64,000 bases of DNA from Qipengyuania qiaonensis (GCF_019711515.1 NZ_JAIGNO010000001.1:372001-436000), one strand, 5' to 3'; positions 15,406 through 24,556 are shown, numbered from the stretch's first letter. The notes: generated by a model not told the origin, from the sequence alone. Program-made: numbers and translations.

Positions 15406-16821
15406 CTAGATATGCAGCGCGCGCCCGTAGCTCGCAAGCACGCTTTCATGCATGCTTTCGCTGATGGTCGGATGCGGGAAGATGGTCTGCATCAGTTCTG
15501 CCTCGGTCGTCTCCAGCGTCTTGCCGACGACGAAGCCCTGGATCATCTCGGTCACTTCGGCGCCGACCATATGCGCGCCGAGCAGTTCGCCGGTCTTCGC
15601 GTCGAACACGGTCTTGGTGAAGCCCTCGGCCTCGCCCAGCGCGATGGCCTTGCCGTTGCCGATGAAGGGGAAGGTGCCCGCCTTGACCTCGTAGCCTGCT
15701 TCCTTCGCCTTCGCTTCGGTCATGCCGACGCTGGCGACCTGCGGGTGGCAATAGGTGCAGCCCGGGATGTTGTTGCGGTCGAGCGGGTGCGGATGGACAT
15801 CTTTGTTGCCCAGCTCCCTGGCGATGGCTTCGGCAGTCGTGACGCCTTCGTGGCTCGCCTTGTGGGCCAGCCAGGGACCGGGGGTGCAGTCGCCGATCGC
15901 CCACAGGCCTTTCGACTTCGTGCGGCCGTAATCGTCGATCTGGATGAAGCCGCGGTCCATCTCGGCCAGCTTGTCGAGGCCGATATCCTCCGTGTTCGGC
16001 ACGATGCCGATGGCCGTGATGCAGTGGCTGAACTCGGTTTCGCTGACCTTGCCCTTGGCGTCCTTGATCTTGGCCTTGACGCCCTTGTCGCTGACCTTGA
16101 GATCCTCGACACCCGCGCCGGTCATGATGGTCATGCCCTGCTTGGTCAGGCTCTTTTCGAGGAAGGCGGAGACGTCCTTGTCTTCGACCGGCACGATGCG
16201 GTCGAGCATCTCCACCACGGTCACTTCGCAGCCCATATCGTTGTAGAAGCTGGCGAACTCGATCCCGATCGCGCCGCTGCCGATGACCAGCAGCTTCTTG
16301 GGCATTTCGGGCGGTGTCATGGCATGACGATAGGTCCATACGCGCTTGCCGTCGGCCTTGGCGAAGGGCAGGTCGCGGGCGCGCGCGCCGGTGGCGACGA
16401 TCACATGTTTGGCAGTGAGCTTCTCTTCGCCCTTCTCGCCTTTGACGGTGAGCGATGTCGGGCCGGTCAGCACGCCCTCGCCCATATGCACGGCGATCTT
16501 GTTCTTCTTCATCAGATGCGTGACGCCCTGATTGAGTTGCTTGGCCACGCCGCGGCTGCGTTTCACCACGGCTTCCAGATCGGCCTCGATCGCGCCCGCG
16601 ATCTTCAGGCCGTAATCCTTGGCGTGCTGCGCGTAATGCAGGATCTCGGCCGAGCGCAGCAGCGCCTTGGTCGGGATGCAGCCCCAGTTGAGGCAGATGC
16701 CGCCGAGCAGTTCGCGCTCCACGATGGCGGTCTTCAGCCCGAGCTGCGCGCAGCGAATCGCCGCGACATAGCCGCCGGGTCCGGAGCCGAGAACGATGAC
16801 GTCGTATTGGGTATCAGCCAT
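15406..16821 (-). CDS. lpdA: Dihydrolipoyl dehydrogenase (E3)
   Basis: 471-residue flavoprotein disulfide reductase that reoxidises dihydrolipoyl groups of 2-oxoacid dehydrogenase complexes. It shows the FAD motif GSGPGG (12-17), the redox disulfide Cys43/Cys48 in GGICLNWGCIPTKA, an NAD-binding GSGAIG, and the C-terminal catalytic His450 with Glu455 in FPHPTISESMHE. The E2 gene pdhC lies upstream on the same strand with two genes between, so this is the E3 of the pyruvate dehydrogenase complex. Confidence 0.97.
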   Translation of the reverse strand: MADTQYDVIVLGSGPGGYVAAIRCAQLGLKTAIVERELLGGICLNWGCIPTKALLRSAEILHYAQHAKDYGLKIAGAIEADLEAVVKRSRGVAKQLNQGVTHLMKKNKIAVHMGEGVLTGPTSLTVKGEKGEEKLTAKHVIVATGARARDLPFAKADGKRVWTYRHAMTPPEMPKKLLVIGSGAIGIEFASFYNDMGCEVTVVEMLDRIVPVEDKDVSAFLEKSLTKQGMTIMTGAGVEDLKVSDKGVKAKIKDAKGKVSETEFSHCITAIGIVPNTEDIGLDKLAEMDRGFIQIDDYGRTKSKGLWAIGDCTPGPWLAHKASHEGVTTAEAIARELGNKDVHPHPLDRNNIPGCTYCHPQVASVGMTEAKAKEAGYEVKAGTFPFIGNGKAIALGEAEGFTKTVFDAKTGELLGAHMVGAEVTEMIQGFVVGKTLETTEAELMQTIFPHPTISESMHESVLASYGRALHI

Positions 16822-17014
16822 TCAGCTTAAGCCTTTCGAGCCTGAATAGTGGACCGGGTGTTACACTGTCCAAGGGTGAAAAATCCGGGGATCACGGAAG
16901 CGGCATTTGGGGTTCGATGGGTGCAGGTTTCAAGGCGCGCGACACGGGTCATGCGGGCACCCATCGCATGGCGGGTGGTCTGTAGGACAGCGGTCATACC
17001 TGCCGCACAACTCC

Positions 17015-17075
17015 CGCTTACTCTGAGCCTGTCGAAGGGTAGTTGCCTGTCCCTCGACAGGCTCAGGACGAGCGG
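17015..17075. repeat. Palindromic repeat element, copy 1 (sphingomonad type)
   Basis: Two arms of about 25 bases, 17015-17039 and 17051-17075, form an imperfect inverted repeat with an 11-base loop. The inner 13 bases CTGAGCCTGTCGA pair perfectly with TCGACAGGCTCAG. The same arm sequence recurs inside pdhC (18941-19027). The element ends 2 bases before the thioesterase stop codon and may stabilise or terminate its mRNA. The rest of 16822-17077 shows no convincing gene. Confidence 0.85.
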
Positions 17076-17077
17076 AG

Positions 17078-17452
17078 CTAGGCCCATTTGGCCACCGCAC
17101 GCGGGCGGTCGTTCGCGTCGAGCAGGACGAATTTGAACGTGCCCTGCGCCACCTTGGTTTCCGCCTCGCCATTGCGCTCGCGGGCAATGGCCTCCGCGGT
17201 GATGGTGAGCGAGGTGTTGCCGGTGGCGGCGACGGCGCAATAGACCGACAGCTCGTCGCCCACCTGCATCGCGCCGGGAAAAGCGAAATCGGTGGCCGAG
17301 ACGACCACTGCCTTGCCCTGCCCCTCGCGGCTCGCGAGCGAGCCTGCACCGAGCGCCATCTGGCTCATCAGCCACCCGCCGAACACCCCGCCATAAGGGT
17401 TGAGATCGGACGGCATGGCGGTGGCGCGGATGACGGGGGAGCGGTCAGGCAT
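17078..17452 (-). CDS. Hotdog-fold acyl-CoA thioesterase (YciA-like)
   Basis: 124-residue protein with the N-terminal pattern AMPSDLNPYGGVFGGWLMSQM (residues 12-32). In the YciA/BFIT class this region carries the catalytic Asp/Asn and the helix start. The remainder is consistent with one hotdog domain, likely active as a hexamer. It would hydrolyse acyl-CoA to free CoA and fatty acid; chain preference is unknown. Its start overlaps the end of the upstream membrane-protein gene by 8 bases. Confidence 0.85.
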   Translation of the reverse strand: MPDRSPVIRATAMPSDLNPYGGVFGGWLMSQMALGAGSLASREGQGKAVVVSATDFAFPGAMQVGDELSVYCAVAATGNTSLTITAEAIARERNGEAETKVAQGTFKFVLLDANDRPRAVAKWA

Positions 17453-18014
17453 CGAATTCTTCCTGCATGCTCGCGAGTTGTGCTTTGCGAAGTTTCTCCG
17501 CTCTCGTTCCCAAAAAGATCATCATGCCGAAACCAAGCAACCAGGAGAGAATGTAAACGCTGCTGACGAGATCATTAAACGCGATGCAGAAGTGGTTTCC
17601 GCGTGGACATTTACCCTCATCCAGAGAAGCGGACATGCCGATCGCGAACATCTGACTAATAGCTGCAGCTATAGCGAGTAGAACGGTGGCGATACCACTT
17701 CTTACGAGCATCGCGACTGAGAGAAAAAAAGGCGGCAAGCAATAGGGAAATATCACCAAAGGGAATATAATTGGCCATATCAAAAGCAGCCAACCTACGA
17801 ATTCACCGCCTTCCCTCGCAGCCATATCCCGTAGGAGCGAAACAAAGATAACAATAGCCCCCAAAAAAAGGGCAATCGCAGATGCTCCGGCGACAAAACT
17901 ACTGCTTTTGTCAATTTTCTCGGATGTGCATTGGAACGTCTTTAGTTCTGCAGAGGCAGGCTCCGCGTTTATCGCAGAAGATCGAAGGGTCACCCTCCCG
18001 ACCTTCTTTTCCAT
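17445..18014 (-). CDS. Orphan membrane protein, low GC, function unknown
   Basis: 189 residues beginning [13 protein letters not shown] at 18014, an ATG overlapping the pdhC stop (TGATG). Four hydrophobic segments can be seen, roughly residues 38-60, 73-100, 104-130 and 150-168, with a Cys-containing loop (KCPRGNHFC) between the last two. The C-terminus is charged and cytoplasmic-looking. Base composition is clearly lower in G+C than in the flanking pdhC and thioesterase genes, with many A/T third positions, suggesting recent acquisition or weak selection. I recognise no family. Overlaps at both ends place it in the pdhC transcript. Confidence 0.7.
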   Translation of the reverse strand: MEKKVGRVTLRSSAINAEPASAELKTFQCTSEKIDKSSSFVAGASAIALFLGAIVIFVSLLRDMAAREGGEFVGWLLLIWPIIFPLVIFPYCLPPFFLSVAMLVRSGIATVLLAIAAAISQMFAIGMSASLDEGKCPRGNHFCIAFNDLVSSVYILSWLLGFGMMIFLGTRAEKLRKAQLASMQEEFDA

Positions 18015-19333
18015 CAAACCACCAGCCCCATCGGGTTTTCGCATAGCTGCTGGAATGCCTCCATCAGTTGCGCGCCGGTCGCGCCGTCGATGGCGCGGTG
18101 GTCGAAGCTGCCGCTGGCGGTCATCACGGTGGCGACCTGCAGCGCGCCGTCGACCACATAGGGGCGCTGCTCGCCCGCACCGACGGCCATGATCATGCCC
18201 TGCGGCGGGTTGATGACCGCGTCGAATTGCTTGATGCCGAACATGCCGAGATTGGACAGGCTGACGGTGCCGCCCTGATATTCATGCGGCTGCAGTTTGC
18301 CTTCGCGTGCCTTCTCGGCCAGCTCCTTCATGGAGGTGCTGATCGAGGCGAGGCCGCGCGTATCGGCTTCGGTGACGATCGGGGTGATGAGGCCGCTCGG
18401 CGCAGCGACCGCAACCGACACATCGGCGCGGCTATACCGGTGCAGCGTGTCGCCCTGATAGCTGACATTGCAATCGGGCACGCGGATCAGCGCGCGGGCC
18501 AGCGCCTTGATCAGCAGATCGTTGACCGACAGCTTGACCCCGTCCGCCTCCAGCCCGGCATTGAGCTGCTTGCGCAGGTCGAGCAGCGCATCGAGCCGGA
18601 TATCGACCGCGAGATAATAGTGCGGCACCTGCTGCTTGCTCTCCGTCAGGCGGCGCGCGATGACCTTGCGCACGTTGGAGAGCTTTTCTTCCTCGTAAGG
18701 CGCGCCGAATTCGCTCGCGGCGGGTGCTTTGGCGGGGGCCTTGGATTCGCCCCTGTCCTGCGGGGCGGCGGCTTCGTCCTTCGCGGGTGCGGCACCGGGC
18801 GTCGCGCCCTCCACATCGGCCTTGACGATACGGCCGTTTGGCCCGCTGCCGGTCACGCCGGACAGGTCGATGCCCTTCTGTTCGGCAATCCGCTTGGCGA
18901 GCGGCGAGGCGATGATGCGGTCGCCCTTGGCGCCACTATCCGCTCGTCCTGAGCTTGTCGAAGGACCGTCACCGGCGCTTGCGGCGGGTGCCGGAGCGGG
19001 GCCTTCGACAGGCTCAGGCTGAGCGGGGGCGGGTTCAGGTTTGGCCTCGTCACCAGCAGGCGCAGCCTTCGCCGCTTCCTCCACATCCTCGCCCTCTTCG
19101 GCGAGCATGGCGATGACGGTGCCGACCTTCACCCCTTCGGTCCCTTCATCGACCGCGATCGAGGCGATCGTGCCTTCGTCCACGGCTTCGAATTCCATCG
19201 TCGCCTTGTCGGTTTCGATTTCGGCCATGATGTCGCCGGCATTGACCTTATCCCCCGGCTTCACCAGCCATTTGGCGAGCGTGCCCTCTTCCATGGTGGG
19301 CGACAGGGCGGGCATCTTGATCGGCGTGGGCAT
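18014..19333 (-). CDS. pdhC: Pyruvate dehydrogenase E2, dihydrolipoamide acetyltransferase
   Basis: 439-residue E2. The N-terminal lipoyl domain carries the lipoylated Lys43 (ETDKATM). The peripheral subunit-binding domain is near 135-172 ([15 protein letters not shown]), and the C-terminal catalytic domain holds the DHRAIDG motif with His412 and Asp416. The Ala/Pro linker between the first two domains contains PEPVEG and STSSGRAD, the translation products of a palindromic repeat that has entered the gene in frame. Divergent from the uspA-type gene. Confidence 0.95.
   Translation of the reverse strand: MPTPIKMPALSPTMEEGTLAKWLVKPGDKVNAGDIMAEIETDKATMEFEAVDEGTIASIAVDEGTEGVKVGTVIAMLAEEGEDVEEAAKAAPAGDEAKPEPAPAQPEPVEGPAPAPAASAGDGPSTSSGRADSGAKGDRIIASPLAKRIAEQKGIDLSGVTGSGPNGRIVKADVEGATPGAAPAKDEAAAPQDRGESKAPAKAPAASEFGAPYEEEKLSNVRKVIARRLTESKQQVPHYYLAVDIRLDALLDLRKQLNAGLEADGVKLSVNDLLIKALARALIRVPDCNVSYQGDTLHRYSRADVSVAVAAPSGLITPIVTEADTRGLASISTSMKELAEKAREGKLQPHEYQGGTVSLSNLGMFGIKQFDAVINPPQGMIMAVGAGEQRPYVVDGALQVATVMTASGSFDHRAIDGATGAQLMEAFQQLCENPMGLVV
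18941..19027. repeat. Palindromic repeat element, copy 2, inside pdhC
   Basis: Arms 18941-18967 and 19000-19027 are imperfect inverted repeats sharing CTGAGC(C/T)TGTCGAAGG and flank a 32-base GC-rich loop. The arms match copy 1 at 17015-17075. On the coding strand the element keeps the pdhC frame open and adds residues to the flexible linker, where they are likely to be tolerated. Confidence 0.85.
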
Positions 19334-19467
19334 GGCTGTTTACGTTACGTCCTCGCTGGGGAGATTGTGCGTTGGCACCTCTGGCGAAAAGGGCCGTGCG
19401 CTGCAAGGTCCTTGCGCAGAATACGAATTAGCTTGTAACTCGCCGCCGAGGGAGTTGGGGAGCATAC

Positions 19468-19920
19468 ATGCGTACATACCTTGTCATCATGGACGAGACC
19501 GAGGAAGCCAAGCAGGCGCTGCGCTTCGCGTCGCTCCGCGCGCACAAGACGGGCGGTTCGGTACACATACTCGCGCTGGTGCCGCAGCAGACCTTCAACG
19601 CCTTCGGCGGCGTGCAGGCGACGATCGAGCAGGAGGCGCGCGAACGCGCCGAAGTGATGGCCAATTCCGCGGCAGGCAGCATCTTCGGCGAGATGGGCAA
19701 GATGCCCACCATCGCCGTGCGGCCGGGATCGCCCGCCGACGTCATCCGCAAATATATCGAGGAACACGGCAACATCGCCGCGCTGGTGCTGGCGACGAGT
19801 GCCGAAGGCGGCTCAGGCCCGCTGGTGACGCATTTCGCAGGGCATGCAGGGCAATTGCCCTGCCCGCTCTACCTCGTCCCCGGCGGGCTGAGCCGCGAAG
19901 CCATCGACGAACTGGCCTGA
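19468..19920 (+). CDS. UspA-family universal stress protein
   Basis: 150-residue single Usp domain: beta-strand RTYLVIMDET, a helix-rich middle and a HILALVPQQ strand. The expected ATP-binding GxxG-rich loop is only partly matched (ATSAEGGSGPLVTHFAG), so nucleotide binding is uncertain. A GGGAG ribosome site precedes the ATG. It is transcribed away from pdhC across a 134-base spacer that should hold both promoters. Its role is presumably stress survival; the specific function is unknown. Confidence 0.85.
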   Translation: MRTYLVIMDETEEAKQALRFASLRAHKTGGSVHILALVPQQTFNAFGGVQATIEQEARERAEVMANSAAGSIFGEMGKMPTIAVRPGSPADVIRKYIEEHGNIAALVLATSAEGGSGPLVTHFAGHAGQLPCPLYLVPGGLSREAIDELA

Positions 19921-20011
19921 CCCATCAGGTCAGCGTTCCGCGGGTCGGCTAGTCCTTCTGCGGATCGACGATCCGTCTTCGAGCCGCGTTCGGTTACTTC
20001 TTCTTGCGGCC

Positions 20012-22303
20012 CTAATGACGGATATTGCCGGGCCGCCCGCGCTTGCCCTGATCGTGCGACTGGCGCGGGGCGCCCTTGCCCTTTGCGGGCCCCCTCTTCT
20101 GATGGGTGCGTTTCTTCGCGGGCATGCGATTGCCCCGCGGTTCGATACCCGCGCCATCGCTGTCGGGAACTTCGAATTTGAGCGCGCCGGTCAGGGCATT
20201 GGCTTCGGCCAGCTTGAGCTTGAGCCGGTCGCCCACCGCATATTCGGTGCCGCTGCTTTCGCCGACCAGCTTCTGGGCTTTCTCGTCATAGCTGAAATAT
20301 TCGCGGCCCAGCGTGCTGACCGGGACCAGCCCGTCGCCGCCCAGCTTGTCGATCGTGGCGAAGAAGCCGAAGCCCTGCACGCCGGTAATGCGCGTATCGA
20401 AAGTTTCGCCGACGCGGCCCGAAAGCCAGGCCGCGACATAGCGGTCGATCGTATCGCGCTCCGCCTCCATCGCGCGGCGCTCGGTCTGGCTGATCGCATC
20501 GGTGATCTGGTGCAGCGCGGTCCTGTCGCGGTCTGACAGGCCGGTTCCGTCGGGCAGGTCCAGCTTCGGTTTCGGCTGTTCGAGCTTGTAGGCATCGACC
20601 AGCGCGCGGTGGACCAGCAGGTCGGCATAGCGCCGGATCGGCGAGGTGAAATGCGCGTAGCTGCCGAGCGACAGGCCGAAATGCCCCGCATTGGCCGGGC
20701 CGTAATAGGCCTGCGTCTGGCTGCGCAGTACCGCTTCCATGATCAGGGCTTTCTCGGCCGGATCGGCGATGTCCTTGAGCATGCGGTTGAAGATGCCGGG
20801 CGTGATCACCTGACCCATCGCGAACTTGCGGCCCTGGCTGGCGAGATATTCCTTGAATGCCAGCAGTTTTTCGCGGCTCGGCGTTTCGTGAATGCGATAG
20901 ACCACGGGGGCGGCCTTGGCCTCCAGCGCCTTGGCCGCGGCGACATTGGCGGCGATCATGAAGTCCTCGACCACGCGATGCGCATCGAGCCGTTCGCGCA
21001 CGGCGATTTCCTCGATCACACCGTCGTCATTGAGGCGCACCTGCCGCTCGGGCAATTCGAGGTCGAGCGGATCGCGTGCCTCGCGTGCCTTGAACAGCAG
21101 TTTCCACGCGCCCCACAGGTTCTGCAGATATTCGGGCGCATCGCCTGCATCGATGGCGGCCTGTGCGTCTTCGTAAGCGATGTTCTTCGCCAGGCGAACG
21201 ATGGCGCGGGTGAAGCGCCAGTCGGTGACCTTGCCATTCTTGTCGACGCGGATGTGGCAGGCCATCGCCGCCCGGTCGACGTCCTCTTTCAGCGAGCAGA
21301 CGTCGGCGCTCAGCACTTCGGGCAGCATGGGCACGACGCGATCGGGGAAATAGACCGAGTTACCGCGCTTGCGCGCCTCGCGGTCCAGCGCGCCGCCCGG
21401 ACGGACGTAATAGCTGACATCGGCGATCGCGACGATTGCGCGGTAACCGCCCTTGCCATCGGGTTCGGCCCAGATCGCATCGTCATGGTCGCGCGCATCG
21501 GCGGGGTCGATGGCTACGATGGGCACATCGCGCAGGTCTTCGCGCGTATCGGTGTTCAGCGGCAGTTCGGTCGCCAAACGGGCTTCATCGAGCGTCTGAT
21601 TCGCAAATATATGCGGGATGCCGTGCTTGGCGATGGCGATCAGGCTGAAGGCTTTGGGTGCCAGCGGATCGCCGATAACCTCTACCACTTTGACCTTGGA
21701 CCGGGCGGATTTGCCCATGCGTTCCGCGAGTACCAGCTCGCCTTCCTTCGCCTCGCCGAGCTCGCCGATGGGCGCACTTTCGCGGACCCGCTTGTCGACC
21801 GGCGCAAGCCACGGCTTTCCCGCGCCGTCGAATTCGACGACGCCCATCAGCCCCTCGGTCCGCGCGGGCAGCTTCTTCATCGGCGTGGCGCGCCAGCCAC
21901 GTCCGGTCTCTTCGTTGCGTGCAAGGATCCGGTCGCCCTTCTTGAGAGCGGCCATCTTCTTGCTTTCGACCACCAGCAGTCGCGGCGGCTTTTCCTTGCT
22001 GTCCGGCGCCCAGTTTTCGGGCTCGGCGAACACTTCGCCATCCTCGATCGCAACGATCTTGAGCACCGTGACCTTCGGCACCCCGCCCATGCGGTGATAG
22101 GCTGTGCGTCTGCCATCGATCAGGCCCTCTTCGGCCATGTCCTTGAGGCGCTTCTTCAGGGCAATCTTTTCCTGCCCCTTCAGCCCGAAAGCCTTGGCGA
22201 TTTCACGCTTGCCGGCAGGTTTGTCAGAGGTCTGGATGAATTCGAGTATCTGTTCTTTGCCCGGCATACCCTTGGGTTGCCGATGCCTGTTCTGTTTTGT
22301 CAT
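20012..22303 (-). CDS. rnr: Ribonuclease R
   Basis: 763-residue processive 3'-5' exoribonuclease. The order is an N-terminal winged-helix/cold-shock region, the RNB catalytic domain with the DPADARDHDDA acidic cluster, an S1 RNA-binding domain and a basic tail. The start at 22303 (MTKQNRH) is chosen because longer frames run into proS. The gene ends at a TAG (20012-20014); five in-frame basic codons GRKKK and a TAA (19994) follow, suggesting the ancestral end was slightly longer. It sits 41 bases downstream of proS. Confidence 0.93.
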   Translation of the reverse strand: MTKQNRHRQPKGMPGKEQILEFIQTSDKPAGKREIAKAFGLKGQEKIALKKRLKDMAEEGLIDGRRTAYHRMGGVPKVTVLKIVAIEDGEVFAEPENWAPDSKEKPPRLLVVESKKMAALKKGDRILARNEETGRGWRATPMKKLPARTEGLMGVVEFDGAGKPWLAPVDKRVRESAPIGELGEAKEGELVLAERMGKSARSKVKVVEVIGDPLAPKAFSLIAIAKHGIPHIFANQTLDEARLATELPLNTDTREDLRDVPIVAIDPADARDHDDAIWAEPDGKGGYRAIVAIADVSYYVRPGGALDREARKRGNSVYFPDRVVPMLPEVLSADVCSLKEDVDRAAMACHIRVDKNGKVTDWRFTRAIVRLAKNIAYEDAQAAIDAGDAPEYLQNLWGAWKLLFKAREARDPLDLELPERQVRLNDDGVIEEIAVRERLDAHRVVEDFMIAANVAAAKALEAKAAPVVYRIHETPSREKLLAFKEYLASQGRKFAMGQVITPGIFNRMLKDIADPAEKALIMEAVLRSQTQAYYGPANAGHFGLSLGSYAHFTSPIRRYADLLVHRALVDAYKLEQPKPKLDLPDGTGLSDRDRTALHQITDAISQTERRAMEAERDTIDRYVAAWLSGRVGETFDTRITGVQGFGFFATIDKLGGDGLVPVSTLGREYFSYDEKAQKLVGESSGTEYAVGDRLKLKLAEANALTGALKFEVPDSDGAGIEPRGNRMPAKKRTHQKRGPAKGKGAPRQSHDQGKRGRPGNIRH

Positions 22304-22344
22304 GCGCACGATATGGGGACGACCGGCCCCTATGTCACGGGGTG

Positions 22345-23886
22345 CTAGTACGCCTTCGCCAGCAACACCCGCTCCACCGCCGGCTCGCCGGTGAATATGC
22401 AGGTGCCATCGACGGGTGCCGCATCCATCGGCACATTGCGGATGGTGAGCTTGTGCTCCTTGAGGCGTTCCACGACTTTCTCCAGCGCCTCGCCGGTCGG
22501 CCTGGACCACTGGACTTCGACCCAGCCCGGATACCGCGAGTCGCTGAAATGCTTCTCGACCTCGGCGAAATCGGTGATCCCGCGAGTTACGTTCGCGTCG
22601 CGCCGCTCCGCGGCCTGAGCGAGCAGCGCGTTCTGCATGTCGGCGAGGATATCGGGAATCGTCTGCCCCGCCACTTCGCGAGTGGGATTCTGGAATTCGA
22701 CCTTGCCTGTCGCGGCATCCCACAACCGGTCGCGGCGGAGCATGGAAACCACGCCGCCTTCCATATCGCGGCTACCGACTTCGACGATGATCGGAGCACC
22801 TTTGCGGACATAGTCCCAGCGCTTCTGCGCGGCCTTGCCGGGGCGGGTGTCGAGCAGCACGCGCAGCGGCTCGCCGAACACGCTTTGACCGGCAAGCGTG
22901 GCACGCAGCGCCTCGCAATAGTCGATCAAAGCCTCGTCCTCGGGCTTGTCGCGCAGCATGGGCAGGATCACGACCTGCTGCGGTGCGATCCTGGGCGGAA
23001 GGCGCAGACCATCATCGTCGCCATGCGTCATGATGACACCGCCGACCATGCGGGTGGACACACCCCAGCTGGTGGTGTGCGCGAGGCTTTCACTACCTTC
23101 CTTGTTTTGGAACTTGATCCCGCTGGCCTGCGCGAAATTGGTGCCGAGATAGTGGCTGGTCCCGGCCTGTAGCGCCTTGCCGTCCTGCATCATGGCTTCG
23201 ATCGACCAGGTTTCGACCGCGCCGGGGAAACGCTCGTTCTCGGGCTTTTCGCCAGCGATCACGGCCAGTGCGAGATCCTCGTCCGCAAACGCGCGATAAA
23301 CCTCGAGCATGGTGAGGGTATGCTCTTTTGCCTCGGTCTCGTCGGCGTGGGCGGTGTGGCCTTCCTGCCAGAGGAATTCGCTGGTGCGTAGGAACATGCG
23401 GGTGCGCATTTCCCAACGCACGACATTGGCCCACTGGTTGAGCTTCAGCGGCAGATCGCGCCAGCTCTGCACCCAGCGCGCCATCGCATCGCCGATGATC
23501 GTTTCCGATGTCGGGCGCACGACCAGCGGTTCTTCGAGCTTCGCCTCCGGATCGGGGACCAGCCCGCCATCCTTGCCCGCGATCAGTCGGTGATGCGTGA
23601 CCACTGCCATTTCCTTGGCGAAGCCTTCGACATGCTCTGCCTCGCGCTCGAAATTCGAGAGCGGGATGAACAGCGGGAAATAGCAATTGTCGTGCCCGGT
23701 GGTCTTGATCCGGTCGTCGAGCAGGCGTTGCATGCGCTCCCAGATCCCCCAGCCCCACGGACGGATCACCATGCAGCCGCGCACGCCCGATTCCTCGGCC
23801 ATTTCGGCGGCGCTGATAACTTCCTGGTACCAGGCGGCGAAATCATCTTCGCGCTTGGTGTTCAAGGCATGGCGAATCTGGGCCAA
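22345..23886 (-). CDS. proS: Prolyl-tRNA synthetase, archaeal/eukaryotic-like type
   Basis: 513-residue class II synthetase charging tRNA-Pro. Motif 2 reads RWEMRTRMFLRTSEFLWQEGH and motif 1 lies in the RPTSETIIGDAM region. The C-terminal extension ends in a lone Tyr (LAKAY), typical of the archaeal/eukaryotic-like ProRS rather than the longer bacterial form with an editing insert. No INS editing domain is visible. Genes phaR and rnr flank it on the same strand with gaps of 49 and 41 bases. Confidence 0.93.
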   Translation of the reverse strand: MAQIRHALNTKREDDFAAWYQEVISAAEMAEESGVRGCMVIRPWGWGIWERMQRLLDDRIKTTGHDNCYFPLFIPLSNFEREAEHVEGFAKEMAVVTHHRLIAGKDGGLVPDPEAKLEEPLVVRPTSETIIGDAMARWVQSWRDLPLKLNQWANVVRWEMRTRMFLRTSEFLWQEGHTAHADETEAKEHTLTMLEVYRAFADEDLALAVIAGEKPENERFPGAVETWSIEAMMQDGKALQAGTSHYLGTNFAQASGIKFQNKEGSESLAHTTSWGVSTRMVGGVIMTHGDDDGLRLPPRIAPQQVVILPMLRDKPEDEALIDYCEALRATLAGQSVFGEPLRVLLDTRPGKAAQKRWDYVRKGAPIIVEVGSRDMEGGVVSMLRRDRLWDAATGKVEFQNPTREVAGQTIPDILADMQNALLAQAAERRDANVTRGITDFAEVEKHFSDSRYPGWVEVQWSRPTGEALEKVVERLKEHKLTIRNVPMDAAPVDGTCIFTGEPAVERVLLAKAY

Positions 23887-23935
23887 GTGGTATTTCCCGT
23901 AATTACTGGTCGGATCGGCGCGCGGGCCGATGCCG

Positions 23936-24478
23936 CTATTTGCTCATCTCGTCCAGCTTCTTCTGCATTTCGGCCATCTGCTTGCGCATCTCGGCCAGTT
24001 CGTCGGGCTGGTCGGGCCGCGCCGGCTTGCGGCTGCCCGGGATGAAGGCTTCGGCGGCATTCTGCATCATCTTGAAATTGGCTTCGGCCATCTTGGCAAA
24101 CGGGTTGCTTTCGATGCCCTTGGCAAAGGCCGCCTGCAGCTGTTCGCGGTTCTTGCGCAAATTGGCCATGCTGGCTTCGAGATAGCTCGGCATCATCGCC
24201 TGCATCGAATTGCCGTACATGCTGATCAGGTCGCGCAGGAAGCTGACGGGCAGCATCTGCGATCCGTGGCTTTCCTCTTCCACGATGATCTGGGTCAGGA
24301 TGGTATGCGTGATATCGTCGCCCGTCTTCGCGTCGAGAACGTGGAAGTCGATATTCTCCCGGACCATTCTGGCAAGGTCGTCCAGCGTAATGTAGCTGCT
24401 GGTGTCGGTGTTGTAGAGCCGCCGGTTGGCGTATTTCTTGATGACGATCGGTTCACCCTCGGCGGTCCGTTTTGCCAT
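23936..24478 (-). CDS. phaR: Polyhydroxyalkanoate synthesis repressor PhaR
   Basis: 180 residues. The N-terminal PHA/PHB DNA-binding domain (IKKYANRRLYNTDTSSYITLDDL, about 11-35) is followed by a PHB-accumulation regulatory domain (about 55-100) and a coiled C-terminal tail rich in Met/Lys/Glu. PhaR represses phasin and PHA synthesis genes and is released when it binds PHA granules. The start MAKRTAEG at 24478 fits the family; the longer frame adds unrelated residues. Confidence 0.93.
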   Translation of the reverse strand: MAKRTAEGEPIVIKKYANRRLYNTDTSSYITLDDLARMVRENIDFHVLDAKTGDDITHTILTQIIVEEESHGSQMLPVSFLRDLISMYGNSMQAMMPSYLEASMANLRKNREQLQAAFAKGIESNPFAKMAEANFKMMQNAAEAFIPGSRKPARPDQPDELAEMRKQMAEMQKKLDEMSK

Positions 24479-24556
24479 TGCGCATGCTCCCCCAAATTGT
24501 GCGTTGCGAGAGTGGTTTAGCACGTGCACAAACCGCAGCGCAACATCACGCAAGGG

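Noticed and set aside
16827..17375. 182-codon minus-strand frame across the thioesterase and repeat
   Set aside because: It is out of frame with the clear hotdog thioesterase and is Arg/Gly-rich shadow sequence.
20012..22723. 903-residue extended RNase R frame
   Set aside because: The extra N-terminal part overlaps proS and is unrelated to RNase R; the start at 22303 fits the family.
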